A stretch of DNA of 64,000 bases from Bilifractor sp002394235. GTDB taxonomy: Bacteria > Bacillota > Clostridia > Lachnospirales > Lachnospiraceae. Positions within the stretch are counted from its first letter, which is position 1. Each line of letters opens with the position of its first letter. A model generated the notes under the pieces. It ran no database searches. It was not told the origin of the DNA and was given only the letters and a program-made list of their open reading frames with translations. Positions 38,149-46,489 of the stretch are shown in pieces. The translations under genes were made by a program, and so were the position numbers. The DNA is taken from the NCBI RefSeq assembly GCF_052118845.1, contig NZ_JBQKGJ010000013.1, positions 1-64,000 of the forward strand, read 5' to 3'.

Positions 38149-40459
38149 AGTTTTTCTGCAGCCCCTTTCTGTCGATTTCAATTTTCATACCCTCCGGTCC
38201 TGTACACGAGAAGCTTCCGTTTCCCAGGGTACTCCAGCGAACATGAATCATTCCTGCAGGTGTTTTTACACTTCCCTCCGCTCCGGTCAGATACCCTGCA
38301 ACCGGAGCAACTCTGGCTGATGCATATCCCGGCTCGGCAGGCCTCACACCCAGAGTAACACATGGCAGCTCATAGAGAATCAGCGAGCCCCATCCGTGAC
38401 AATCACTCCTTGCCGTGACATCATCTTCCACACAAGTACTGGCGCCCATTTCCAGCATCCTTCTCCAGATATTCCAGTACTGATCCGTTCTCTGATACAG
38501 TCCTGTCAGCTCCAGCGCACGGAAAAGATAATATGCCATAGCTACAGAACACTGTGCGTACCTTTCCGGATGATCCATCGTTTCAATCAAATTGATTTTT
38601 GCCTGGTCAGATTTTCCGGTCCCCGTCAGGATGGCAAATACCTGCGGATGCTGGCTGTACTTTTCCACACCCGGCCCATCCTGAATCATTCCGTTCTTAC
38701 CTGTGCAATACCGCAGAACCGCCGTCTGCACAGCATTTTTTTCCTTTGTATATGCCCGGGCCTGCTCGTGATGACCTATCCATTCCGCAAGGTCCGCAGC
38801 TTTTTCAAGGCCATAAATGTACAGAAGACTTTCCATTGTTATGGGGCCTTCAAGTATTGCGTCAGGTACTCCTGTTGTTGCGTTCCATTCTGGTGTCCAG
38901 TCTATAAAGGACCAGGCCGCGCCATGACCATTGAGTCCACCAAGCTTACCCACATATCCCCCGGGTGTCAGATGCCTGTGAAAATAAAGCAGAATTCCTT
39001 CCACACATGGCATATGATTCCGTATGAATTCCTTATCGCCGAAATACATCATGTGATCATGAAGCATGCAGATGTAATAAATGGAAAATCCAGGTATAAG
39101 ATTCGGTCCGAAATTGGGATATGAACAATTCAACTGCCCGTCATATCTCTGCGATCTTCTGAAATCATCGATACACTTGCGTGCCAGCCGGTCGTCTCCT
39201 GTTGTTGCATAAGTATAGAGGATCTCCAATCTGGAATCCATGGCATACTGGAGCTGCTCGTAAAAAGGACAATCCTCATATGTCTCATGCATACAATTCC
39301 GCAGTGTTCTCTCACTGATATCCCAGATTTTTTCAAGAGAAGGGTCGCTTGTGTGAATTCCATGAAATTCATCCAGCGGGTATGCTGTTTTCGTATAGCA
39401 GAAGTTCTGAATTTCAAGCGGCTCTTTCCCTGTTTCTATCTCTATACGGATGAAACGGAAAGTCCTGAACCAGAATGGATCATATATTTCCGGTCTTTCA
39501 TCTATTCCGGATCCTTCCACATGATACACATCAGAGAAGCCCTGCAGCACTCCGCCTGCCGGATCTATCCTTTGGTTCTTGCTTAAACCGCCCGCCTTAT
39601 CTCTGTGCATATAGCACTCCGAATACAGCAGACGGATCACGGATCCTCGCCCTCCTGTAAGCATCAGATGAATATATCCGGTTTCTTCAACATCTGACGT
39701 AATTTCTACCACTTCTCTCGTATCGGATGGGATCCTGACTGCATTTCTTCCTTCCAGCATCGCATCCCAGGTATCTGCGCCGGACATTGATTGCCGTATC
39801 GCGCTGACATGATGAAATTTCTTCTGTTCCAGTGTCAGATACGGAATTGTTCTTGCGTGAAGATTTCCGGGACTGACAGCATATGGAATATTTCTGACAG
39901 TTATAGCCCAAGGCCAGGAACTGTCATCATACACACTATCCCTCCACCCCTGCAAATCTCTTTCTGGTCTTCTGTCCTCGAAGATCTGTAAGGGCGCAAA
40001 AACCGGATCTTCCGACACGATAGAAAATCCCCTGTCCATCTGTCCTTTCCAATCCTCGCCTGCACAGACGTCATAATGCTTTCCCTCTGTATCAAGAATC
40101 ACACCTCTGACATAAAGCCCTGGATGCTCCGTGCGAAAGATCCCGTGATTTCCTTTCAGATGGATCAGAGGATAACGGAGAACTTCTACGGCTAGTACAT
40201 TCCTGCCTTGATGCAGGTAAGGAAGTAAATCCGGTTCATCGTAGTACCAGATCTGAGCATCTCCCCTGCTCGGCCCGCATACAACCAGTCTTCCGTTTAC
40301 ATACAATTTATACCTGGAATCCGCAGAAATTCTCAGCTCTGCTCGTGCCGGTGAAAATTCCAGATCTATTGTTTTTCTGAACAGTACCAGTACGGCCTTG
40401 TCGTTATTGTCTGCGGGCCATTCTCTGCACCAGATCCAGTTCCTGATATCCTGACTCAT
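38147..40459 (-). CDS. Alpha-L-rhamnosidase-like glycoside hydrolase (GH78 type)
   Basis: 770 residues without signal peptide: an N-terminal beta-sandwich region (ISADSRYKLYVNG, a carbohydrate-binding-like domain), a long middle, and an (alpha/alpha)6 catalytic barrel with the YEDCPFYEQLQYAMDSR segment that holds the general acid residues of the GH78 clan, ending in a beta domain. It probably removes terminal rhamnose or a related deoxysugar from imported oligosaccharide. It is the first gene of a run with DUF624, YesM and YesN genes, which lie downstream with overlaps or short gaps. Confidence 0.87.
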   Translation of the reverse strand: MSQDIRNWIWCREWPADNNDKAVLVLFRKTIDLEFSPARAELRISADSRYKLYVNGRLVVCGPSRGDAQIWYYDEPDLLPYLHQGRNVLAVEVLRYPLIHLKGNHGIFRTEHPGLYVRGVILDTEGKHYDVCAGEDWKGQMDRGFSIVSEDPVFAPLQIFEDRRPERDLQGWRDSVYDDSSWPWAITVRNIPYAVSPGNLHARTIPYLTLEQKKFHHVSAIRQSMSGADTWDAMLEGRNAVRIPSDTREVVEITSDVEETGYIHLMLTGGRGSVIRLLYSECYMHRDKAGGLSKNQRIDPAGGVLQGFSDVYHVEGSGIDERPEIYDPFWFRTFRFIRIEIETGKEPLEIQNFCYTKTAYPLDEFHGIHTSDPSLEKIWDISERTLRNCMHETYEDCPFYEQLQYAMDSRLEILYTYATTGDDRLARKCIDDFRRSQRYDGQLNCSYPNFGPNLIPGFSIYYICMLHDHMMYFGDKEFIRNHMPCVEGILLYFHRHLTPGGYVGKLGGLNGHGAAWSFIDWTPEWNATTGVPDAILEGPITMESLLYIYGLEKAADLAEWIGHHEQARAYTKEKNAVQTAVLRYCTGKNGMIQDGPGVEKYSQHPQVFAILTGTGKSDQAKINLIETMDHPERYAQCSVAMAYYLFRALELTGLYQRTDQYWNIWRRMLEMGASTCVEDDVTARSDCHGWGSLILYELPCVTLGVRPAEPGYASARVAPVAGYLTGAEGSVKTPAGMIHVRWSTLGNGSFSCTGPEGMKIEIDRKGLQKN

Positions 40460-40643
40460 AGCATGCCTCCCTGAAAATACCTCTGTTATAGTTAGGAGTA
40501 TATGGTTCGCCGCCTCTCGTGGAAAGTCAGTCTTCGTTGACGGTGATTCACAATCTGATCAGATCAATGATCCCCGCATGTGAAACCATTCAAAATATGC
40601 TAATCTGATTCAATTTTTGATTGGCGGATCTATGATCCGGCAA

Positions 40644-40739
40644 CGAGATAAAACACGCTGCGCGAGTTTTATCTCGCTATCGCGACGCTCGCCGCACACG
40701 AATACTTCGCATTCGGCTGCGGCTCACTGTTCGCGTAAA
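40644..40739 (+). repeat. 96-bp structured dispersed element, copy 4
   Basis: Near-identical to copy 1. It sits between the rhamnosidase promoter region and the oxidoreductase terminator; seen from the minus strand it follows directly after that terminator. The rest of 40460-40831 has no gene. It contains AT-rich upstream DNA of the rhamnosidase gene and a small CGGATCATAGATCCG dyad near 40625. Confidence 0.92.
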
Positions 40740-40746
40740 TAGAAAA

Positions 40747-40771
40747 GGCTCCGGCAGTCATCACCAGAGCC
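40747..40771 (-). terminator. Terminator of the redox operon
   Basis: GGCTCCGG (40747-40754) pairs with CCAGAGCC (40764-40771) with one G-U pair in the RNA, followed on the minus strand by CTTTTCTATTTA. It is 61 bases after the stop of the last gene. Confidence 0.8.
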
Positions 40772-40831
40772 AAATACATTTCGAATTAATCACACAATTC
40801 ATCGGACAAGGATAATATTTCCTGATACCTG

Positions 40832-41842
40832 TTACTGTTCACCGATCTTCAGGATCGTCTTGCCTTTTGATTTTCCCTGTTTCACCTTGTTGAGTGCCGC
40901 GTTGACCTCGTCTAAAGCAAATACGGTATCAATGGAAGTCTCCAGCGGGTGTTCACGGTCAAACAGTCTGCCGATCCTGTCCAGCTGGCTGCCGTCCTCG
41001 TGCACAAACAGAAAATCATAGGTCTGTTTTTTGGCTGCCGCCATGCGGTCATACCTGCTGCCTGCCAGCTGAAAGAGGATCCGCTTGAAGAACGGCATGC
41101 CGCTTCTTCTGGCAAATCGACCGTTTGGCAGTCCGCGCAGAGAAACCAGATTTCCGCCTTCCTTCAGAACCTTGAATTCATTTGGAAGCTCACGATCGCC
41201 GAGGGTATCCAGAACATGATCTACATCCGAGAGAACATCTGCATAGTTTTCCTTCCTGTAGTCAATAAATTTCTCTGCCCCGAGCTTTCTGACACGCTCC
41301 TCATTGTCACCGCTTCCATTTGTATAAACGTGCAGTCCAAGGCTTTTGGCCACCGGTATGGCCATTGCGCCGAGGCTTCCCGTCCCTCCGGAAATAAAAA
41401 CAGATTCCCCGGCACGCACATTCATGATATCAAACGCCTGCATCGCTGTCAGCGCCGTCAGCGGGACCGTCGCCGCCTCCTCAAAGGAAAGATATTCCGG
41501 GATCGAAGCCACTGCCGATTCTTTCAAAGCGGCATACTCCGCAAAGGCACCGATCTTCTTCAACGGCATTCTGCCGTAGACACGATCCCCGGGTTGGAAC
41601 CGGGAAGCGTTCTTCCCCGTTTTCTCCACGATCCCGGCAAATTCATTGCCCATCACCAGAGGCATCGCATAGGGAACGATCAGCTTTACCTCGCCGCGGA
41701 TGATCATATTATCCAGCGGATTGACTGCCGCTGCGATAATCTTCACCAGAATCTCATCCTCTTCCGAGACCGGCGTCGGAATTTCACGGATATTCAGGTC
41801 CGTACCTTTTTTATCGTAATGTGTCAAAACAGCAGCCTTCAT
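40832..41842 (-). CDS. Zinc-independent NADP-dependent oxidoreductase (quinone oxidoreductase-like MDR)
   Basis: 336 residues of the medium-chain dehydrogenase/reductase superfamily. The N-terminal GroES-like domain has VNPLDNMIIRG and GNEFAGIVE; the Rossmann domain has FISGGTGSLGAMAIPVAK (NADPH-binding) and later the RKLGAEKFIDY segment. Structural zinc cysteines are absent, so it is the quinone-oxidoreductase branch. Last gene of a three-gene operon; its ATG overlaps the stop of the Rrf2 gene (ATGA), implying coupled translation. Confidence 0.92.
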   Translation of the reverse strand: MKAAVLTHYDKKGTDLNIREIPTPVSEEDEILVKIIAAAVNPLDNMIIRGEVKLIVPYAMPLVMGNEFAGIVEKTGKNASRFQPGDRVYGRMPLKKIGAFAEYAALKESAVASIPEYLSFEEAATVPLTALTAMQAFDIMNVRAGESVFISGGTGSLGAMAIPVAKSLGLHVYTNGSGDNEERVRKLGAEKFIDYRKENYADVLSDVDHVLDTLGDRELPNEFKVLKEGGNLVSLRGLPNGRFARRSGMPFFKRILFQLAGSRYDRMAAAKKQTYDFLFVHEDGSQLDRIGRLFDREHPLETSIDTVFALDEVNAALNKVKQGKSKGKTILKIGEQ

Positions 41843-42294
41843 TTTATCGATTCCTCCGATTTCTCTGTACGGTGCTCCACAATGTACCTGCTCATATCCG
41901 TGATACAGTCTTCAAGTGTCATGCTCTGCAGCCGGTTCTCCACATCCCTCTCCATGCCCCGGAACATACTTCCCAGAACCGGACGAATATTGTGTCCGAC
42001 GATACAGGCATCGTTTGGATTCTGATGAAGATCGAACAGATGGAGAGAATCTGTTTCCATTACTGCCTTGTAAATGTCTAGCAGGGAGATCTGCTCCGGT
42101 TTCTGCCGCAGACGGAACCCGCTGATCCCGCGGTGGCCCTCAATAATCCCCGCCTTGCTAAGCCTGGTCGTCAGCTTTCTGATGTAGCTTGGATTAGTTC
42201 CGACGCTCACTGCAATCTGATCCGAATTCATCGGGCTCTCCGATTCCGAGATCAGAATCAACGCATGGATGGCAGATGAAAATTTTGTATCCAT
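41839..42294 (-). CDS. Rrf2-family transcriptional regulator
   Basis: 151 residues. The winged helix-turn-helix (about 5-75) has SVGTNPSYIRKL in the recognition helix and GISGFRL in the wing; a dimerisation helix follows. It lacks the three-cysteine Fe-S cluster of IscR and NsrR. It carries only two cysteines (NDACIVG and LEDCI), so it may sense thiol oxidation or electrophiles. It lies between the nitroreductase and the oxidoreductase genes in one operon, and a 19-bp palindrome overlaps the operon promoter, a likely autoregulatory operator. Confidence 0.9.
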   Translation of the reverse strand: MDTKFSSAIHALILISESESPMNSDQIAVSVGTNPSYIRKLTTRLSKAGIIEGHRGISGFRLRQKPEQISLLDIYKAVMETDSLHLFDLHQNPNDACIVGHNIRPVLGSMFRGMERDVENRLQSMTLEDCITDMSRYIVEHRTEKSEESIK

Positions 42295-42296
42295 AC

Positions 42297-43109
42297 TTAT
42301 TTCTCCAGTTCGTAGGTGGCGATATATTCTGTGTTCTCCGGTGCTGCAATTCCGGGATCGGACTGTATAAATCTGCCGCCCAGTCCGGCCTCCTTTGCAG
42401 CGATATCAAAATGACAGAGGGCGATTCCCAGGTCAACCTTCTGAATATCTCCTGTGGATTCTCTGTCGTAGCCCTTCGTTTTTGCTTCGTAGAAGTGTAC
42501 TCTGCCTTCCTCAGTCACCGCTCTCCACGGCTGCTTGTTTGTCGCAGAAGGTGCCAGGCGCACCAGTTCAAGAGGGCCTGTCCACTTACCGGCATTCTCT
42601 TCCCTGAGAGGATGCTGAAAATCTCCTTCAAAGAAAAGCTCTTCAACCGGCAGCCGGTGATCTGATTTCATTCCCTTTCGCATCAGGTTCTCCCGGATTG
42701 AGCGCTTCTGTGCGGCATAGCCCAGCGGTGTCACCGCGGGCATGACTTCATTTTCTCCGAGATTTATTGCTTTTTCAAATGCCTTGCGGTCAATGGTTGC
42801 TGCCAGCCATACTGTTCCAAGCCCCAGAGACGTCGCATACAGAACAAGCTTTTCAAAGGAATAGCCGAATGCAATCTCCGCGTTTTTCTGTTTCTGATAT
42901 TTCCCGGCCACATAGGTATCTGCGCCTACAATCACCGGACTGCTGACTCCGTCCTTTTCCGTATTCAGAATGGAGAATGTAATCGGAACGCCGAACGGAT
43001 TATCATCCTGCTCCAGATATTCCCGGACCTGCTGCATAATCTGCTCAGGAATCTTTTTCTCTTCGTAGGTTCTTACGCTGATTCTCTTTTTGATTGTCTC
43101 TGTATTCAT
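42297..43109 (-). CDS. Nitroreductase-family FMN oxidoreductase
   Basis: About 270 residues. The N-terminal FMN-binding motif is KKRISVRTYEEKKIP; a central APSATNKQPWRAV segment and the LALCHFDIAAKE region complete the fold. It is longer than the ~200-residue minimal nitroreductases because it carries an N-terminal-like duplicated half (two lobes). The ATG at 43109 is preceded by GAGG; an ORF of 26 additional codons upstream crosses the promoter and is rejected. First gene of the Rrf2-regulated redox operon. Confidence 0.9.
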   Translation of the reverse strand: MNTETIKKRISVRTYEEKKIPEQIMQQVREYLEQDDNPFGVPITFSILNTEKDGVSSPVIVGADTYVAGKYQKQKNAEIAFGYSFEKLVLYATSLGLGTVWLAATIDRKAFEKAINLGENEVMPAVTPLGYAAQKRSIRENLMRKGMKSDHRLPVEELFFEGDFQHPLREENAGKWTGPLELVRLAPSATNKQPWRAVTEEGRVHFYEAKTKGYDRESTGDIQKVDLGIALCHFDIAAKEAGLGGRFIQSDPGIAAPENTEYIATYELEK

Positions 43110-43161
43110 GATTACCTCTTCTTCCTTCGCGCTGTGTGCTGAATTCCAGTAGATTTGTATT

Positions 43162-43180
43162 TGTATCTGTTGCAGATACA
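43162..43180. promoter_or_regulatory. Palindromic operator of the Rrf2 operon
   Basis: TGTATCTGTTGCAGATACA, with 8-bp perfect arms and a 3-base centre. It overlaps the -10 region of the promoter, so binding of the Rrf2 protein (or another dimer) would block transcription. Confidence 0.7.
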
Positions 43181-43206
43181 TTATCATGTGCAGTTCAATC
43201 TGTCAA
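43178..43206 (-). promoter_or_regulatory. Promoter of the nitroreductase-Rrf2-oxidoreductase operon
   Basis: Minus-strand TTGACA (43201-43206), a 17-base spacer, then TAATGT (43178-43183); an alternative -10, GATAAT, lies two bases earlier at 15-base spacing. The transcript would start inside or just after the palindrome. Confidence 0.7.
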
Positions 43207-43351
43207 GGTTTCTTGTCTGAATTATTTTCTCCTCCCTCGGAAGCTGTATGCGAAAAAAAACGTGGAGAGGGAGATAAAAAGGATATTTAATCGAAATCAT
43301 CTGTGTGCGGAAACGATCCGGATCAGCCAAAACAAACGAGGGGTACAAAAG

Positions 43352-43447
43352 CGAGATAAAACACGCTGCGCGAGTTTTATCTCGCTATCGCGACGCTCGC
43401 CGCACACGAATACTTCGCATTCGGCTGCGGCTCACTGTTCGCGTAAA
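43352..43447 (+). repeat. 96-bp structured dispersed element, copy 5
   Basis: Near-identical to copy 1. As seen from the minus strand it follows directly after the solute-binding gene's terminator. The remaining bases between this element and the nitroreductase promoter hold no gene. Confidence 0.92.
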
Positions 43448-43451
43448 TAAA

Positions 43452-43477
43452 GATGCGGCCGGAAAAGCAGCCGCATC
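43452..43477 (-). terminator. Terminator overlapping the solute-binding gene stop
   Basis: GATGCGGC / GCCGCATC 8-bp stem with a 10-base loop, followed on the minus strand by TTTATTTA. The upstream arm touches the stop codon. Confidence 0.8.
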
Positions 43478-44789
43478 AGTCTTCACTATCAAGTATGGTC
43501 TTCCATTGATCAATAAGTTCCTTTGAGCAGGTGTTCAGATCCGCGACGCCGTACACATATTTCGCGGCTTCGTCATTGAAGGCATCTATGATATCCATAT
43601 TTTCATTCGACGGTCCCATCGTCTCGAAGCGATTCAGATTGCGCAAGACATAATTTCCGGCCTCGGCGTCATAATCATTCAGAGACCCGTTTTCACGCAG
43701 GATACTTCGCGCTTTTTCACTGACCGGAATTCCCTTCTCGGTTCCCTGCAGCAGAACCATATCTTTATCATTGACCAGAAAGTTCAGAAGTTCAGCAGAT
43801 TGCCTGGGATGCTTTGTGTTTTTGCTGATGGCATACATCGTGGCTGGTTTCACGTACCATCCGTAAAGTGCCTCATTTGCAGAGGTAATGGGTGGATTGG
43901 CCATCACAGGTGATATTCCTTTGTCCTGCAGCTGACTGCAGTAATTGTCTGCGTCACTTGCCCAGATGCCAACGCCCGCACAGGTTCCGTTGCTGAAATC
44001 CGTGTCTGTGCTCTTACCATTCAGGCAGATCACCTGATTGTCATAGAGATCCTTGTAAAAATCCAACAGCTTACCCGCATCATCGGTTCCTCCGGTATAT
44101 TTTCCGTCCTGGTCAAAAAGAGTCTTCCCGGTTGTCTGCTCATAGCGCGCAATCACAGAAAGAAATAGGTGCTTATCGCTCAGGTGAAGGGGATAGCAGC
44201 CGTCCTTGCTCATAATGGACGCTGCATGAAACAGATCATCCCAGGTCTCAGGAGCTTTCAATCCGTATTTATTGAGAATGTCCGGATTGTAGTAAAAGAC
44301 CACAGCGTTATAGGCGATCGGGATGGCGTTCAGTACGCCGTTCGATGTGCCATAGCTCAGATCTTTTTTGCTGTAGTTGTCGAGATCAATGTAATCCGAG
44401 AGAGCATTCAGATCATAATAGCCGGAGCCGTCAGCGGAGTACTCACGGATCCAGTTATAATTGATCTGCATCACATCAGGCGCTTTGCCCGAGAGCATGT
44501 AAATTCGATTTCGTCTCTCATACCCATTCCAGACATTATAGGAGCAGTTGACCTCGATCTGCGGATATTTTTCCTGAAATACATCGATACCTTTCAGCGT
44601 ATACAGATGCCTGTCGTCGTTTCCCCACCAGCCGAAGGTGATGGCGGTGTTTTTTTTCGTGTTTTTTATGACGGTATGGCTCTCCGGTTTATATACGATA
44701 TAATAATAGCTGAAGCCAAAGAAAAACAGGAGAAGGAGAATCCCGATGATAAAACGGAATGCGTTATGCTTTTTCGCAAATTTCATCAT
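43476..44789 (-). CDS. Membrane-anchored extracellular solute-binding protein coupled to a diguanylate cyclase
   Basis: 437 residues. One N-terminal membrane helix (about 12-35, very hydrophobic, no lipobox cysteine and no clear cleavage site), then a family-1 sugar-type solute-binding fold (TFGWWGNDDRHLYTLKG-like start, IPIAYNAVVFYYNP, PETWDDLF). No permease or ATPase gene is nearby. The start codon overlaps the stop of the upstream cyclase gene (ATGA), so the two are translationally coupled. I infer a sensory binding protein that presents its ligand to the cyclase's external Cache domain, not a transporter component. Confidence 0.85.
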   Translation of the reverse strand: MMKFAKKHNAFRFIIGILLLLFFFGFSYYYIVYKPESHTVIKNTKKNTAITFGWWGNDDRHLYTLKGIDVFQEKYPQIEVNCSYNVWNGYERRNRIYMLSGKAPDVMQINYNWIREYSADGSGYYDLNALSDYIDLDNYSKKDLSYGTSNGVLNAIPIAYNAVVFYYNPDILNKYGLKAPETWDDLFHAASIMSKDGCYPLHLSDKHLFLSVIARYEQTTGKTLFDQDGKYTGGTDDAGKLLDFYKDLYDNQVICLNGKSTDTDFSNGTCAGVGIWASDADNYCSQLQDKGISPVMANPPITSANEALYGWYVKPATMYAISKNTKHPRQSAELLNFLVNDKDMVLLQGTEKGIPVSEKARSILRENGSLNDYDAEAGNYVLRNLNRFETMGPSNENMDIIDAFNDEAAKYVYGVADLNTCSKELIDQWKTILDSED

Positions 44790-46261
44790 ATCGTGTCACT
44801 TCCCTTGTCTTCGAAATAATCCTGGCCTTTTCCGTTCTTCTTTCCCGTGTAGAGGAGCGTGTCAGCCCTGCTGAAAACCCTTTCAAAATCGCGGTCATCA
44901 CTGTGCACAATCGCCGTACCGCTGCAGAAAGAAAGACCGTCGGCGGCATAATCCCTGCCGAGACTCTCCTGGAAGCGAGACCGCAAAGCATCGGTATATT
45001 TCCTGAGTTCTTCCCGGGCACCTTCCTCATCTACGATATCCATGCAGCCGAAAACCCCGAACTCATCGCCGCCGAGTCTGCCGAGTATAAACTCAGATCC
45101 GTAGGTTTCAGACAGAAGTCTGGAAAAGCGGCGTAGGACATTGTCTCCTTCCAGATGGCCGTGCTGATCGTTGATCGATTTGAAATTATCCAGATCAAAG
45201 ATGGAAAAACTCATGATTTTATCCGCGGGCATTTCCTGAACGAAGCGGTTTGCCATTCTGTGAAATTCTTCGTTGTTGTACAAACCGGTCATGCGGTCAT
45301 GGTGGGCCTCTTCCTGCAGCGAATCAACATAATGATTCGCTGTGACATTGATCCGGCTTGTTTCTATTATGCCGAAGATGAGGATCAGACCAACAACGGC
45401 AAGAATGACAAGGATGGTGGTCTCCATGAAACGGTTGTTGTCCTGTACAATCAGGCTCACGGGGACTGTGCAGATCACACGCCATCCATTGCTGCATTCA
45501 TCGCTGGTGATCAGCGCCTTGTCCGCCATCACGCTGCCGTTTCTGAGGCTGCCGAGGTACGACACGGTGGATGCCGGAAGCTCTGTTCCAATTTCGTCGC
45601 TATCATTCGAATAAAGGATCCGGTTATCGTTGTTGACCAGAGATACATTCATGCCTTTCAGCTGCTCTGGAATCTGAAACACATTCTTCAATTCACGGGA
45701 GTAGAAGGAGATCAGGATGACACTGTACTTATTGAAACGTTCGAAGTAGTAGATGTGTTCGATGTCGTCCTTCAATCCGAAATACCAGGTACTGTGCTCA
45801 TCATTCTGCTTCAGGATATTACTGAAGGCCTCATACATTCCGCCGTCAGCGTACATATTCTTCGTGACCTTCGACAGTGATCCGATGACTTCATCATCAC
45901 TGTAGATAATGGCAAAATCTGCATAGTTGTCCAGCAGACTCAGATCTGTAATGTTGTCATTGATTTCATTGGAAATCTGAAGCTGCGTATACGGATCAGC
46001 GTTTTTCTCCGTTGGGTTGTAGGTATAATTAGTACTGTTGGAAAAAAGAAGCGCGGAAGCCTTCTCAACCTTGGTCAGATAAGAATCAATGTTCAATTCC
46101 ATCTGACGGTTGCTGGCGCTGATCAGACTGGCAGCATTCTCCCGCATGAAAATATTTGATCTTCCCGTGAGAAGCAGAACAATATACAACGAGATCCCCA
46201 GGATCAGCGTTGAAAAAAGAATAATGGTACGAAGTTGTGTTTTCTTAAATTCATTACCCAT
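44786..46261 (-). CDS. Membrane diguanylate cyclase with external Cache-type sensor
   Basis: About 491 residues: a first membrane helix (LRTIILFSTLILGISLYIVLL), an extracellular double-Cache-like domain (about 45-290), a second helix (ILVILAVVGLILIFGI), then a GGDEF domain with DLDNFKSINDQHGHLEGD and an intact GRLGGDEF. The start is uncertain: a GTG at 46342 would add 27 codons; the ATG at 46261 (MGNEFKK) is a better beginning for a type II signal anchor, although no strong ribosome site is seen. It precedes and overlaps the solute-binding protein gene by four bases. Confidence 0.87.
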   Translation of the reverse strand: MGNEFKKTQLRTIILFSTLILGISLYIVLLLTGRSNIFMRENAASLISASNRQMELNIDSYLTKVEKASALLFSNSTNYTYNPTEKNADPYTQLQISNEINDNITDLSLLDNYADFAIIYSDDEVIGSLSKVTKNMYADGGMYEAFSNILKQNDEHSTWYFGLKDDIEHIYYFERFNKYSVILISFYSRELKNVFQIPEQLKGMNVSLVNNDNRILYSNDSDEIGTELPASTVSYLGSLRNGSVMADKALITSDECSNGWRVICTVPVSLIVQDNNRFMETTILVILAVVGLILIFGIIETSRINVTANHYVDSLQEEAHHDRMTGLYNNEEFHRMANRFVQEMPADKIMSFSIFDLDNFKSINDQHGHLEGDNVLRRFSRLLSETYGSEFILGRLGGDEFGVFGCMDIVDEEGAREELRKYTDALRSRFQESLGRDYAADGLSFCSGTAIVHSDDRDFERVFSRADTLLYTGKKNGKGQDYFEDKGSDTI

Positions 46262-46378
46262 ATCTACAAAACTGTTAAGTTCAAAAGTGTGTATGCTGAT
46301 AGGTATGCTGAATATCAAAAAATAATAAAAATATATTATCACTGAAAATGACGGGTGTCAATTTATGCAAATTCAGCC

Positions 46379-46477
46379 GGAGCATTACACACAACGTGTG
46401 TATACCCCGGCGACATATTCACCGACCAATCGCCGCCATTCAGGGGAGCATTACAAACAACGCGTCTATACCCCGGC
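46379..46477. repeat. Pair of 33-bp repeats, 66-base period, with a 17-bp palindrome
   Basis: GGAGCATTACACACAACGTG... at 46379-46411 and GGAGCATTACAAACAACGCG... at 46445-46477, both ending TATACCCCGGC. The first contains the dyad TACACAC-AAC-GTGTGTA; in the second the dyad is degraded. They lie between the stop of the PAS-GAF cyclase and the start of the coupled cyclase operon, so they may serve as an operator or a terminator remnant. Confidence 0.7.
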
Positions 46478-46489
46478 TGCACTCTCCCT

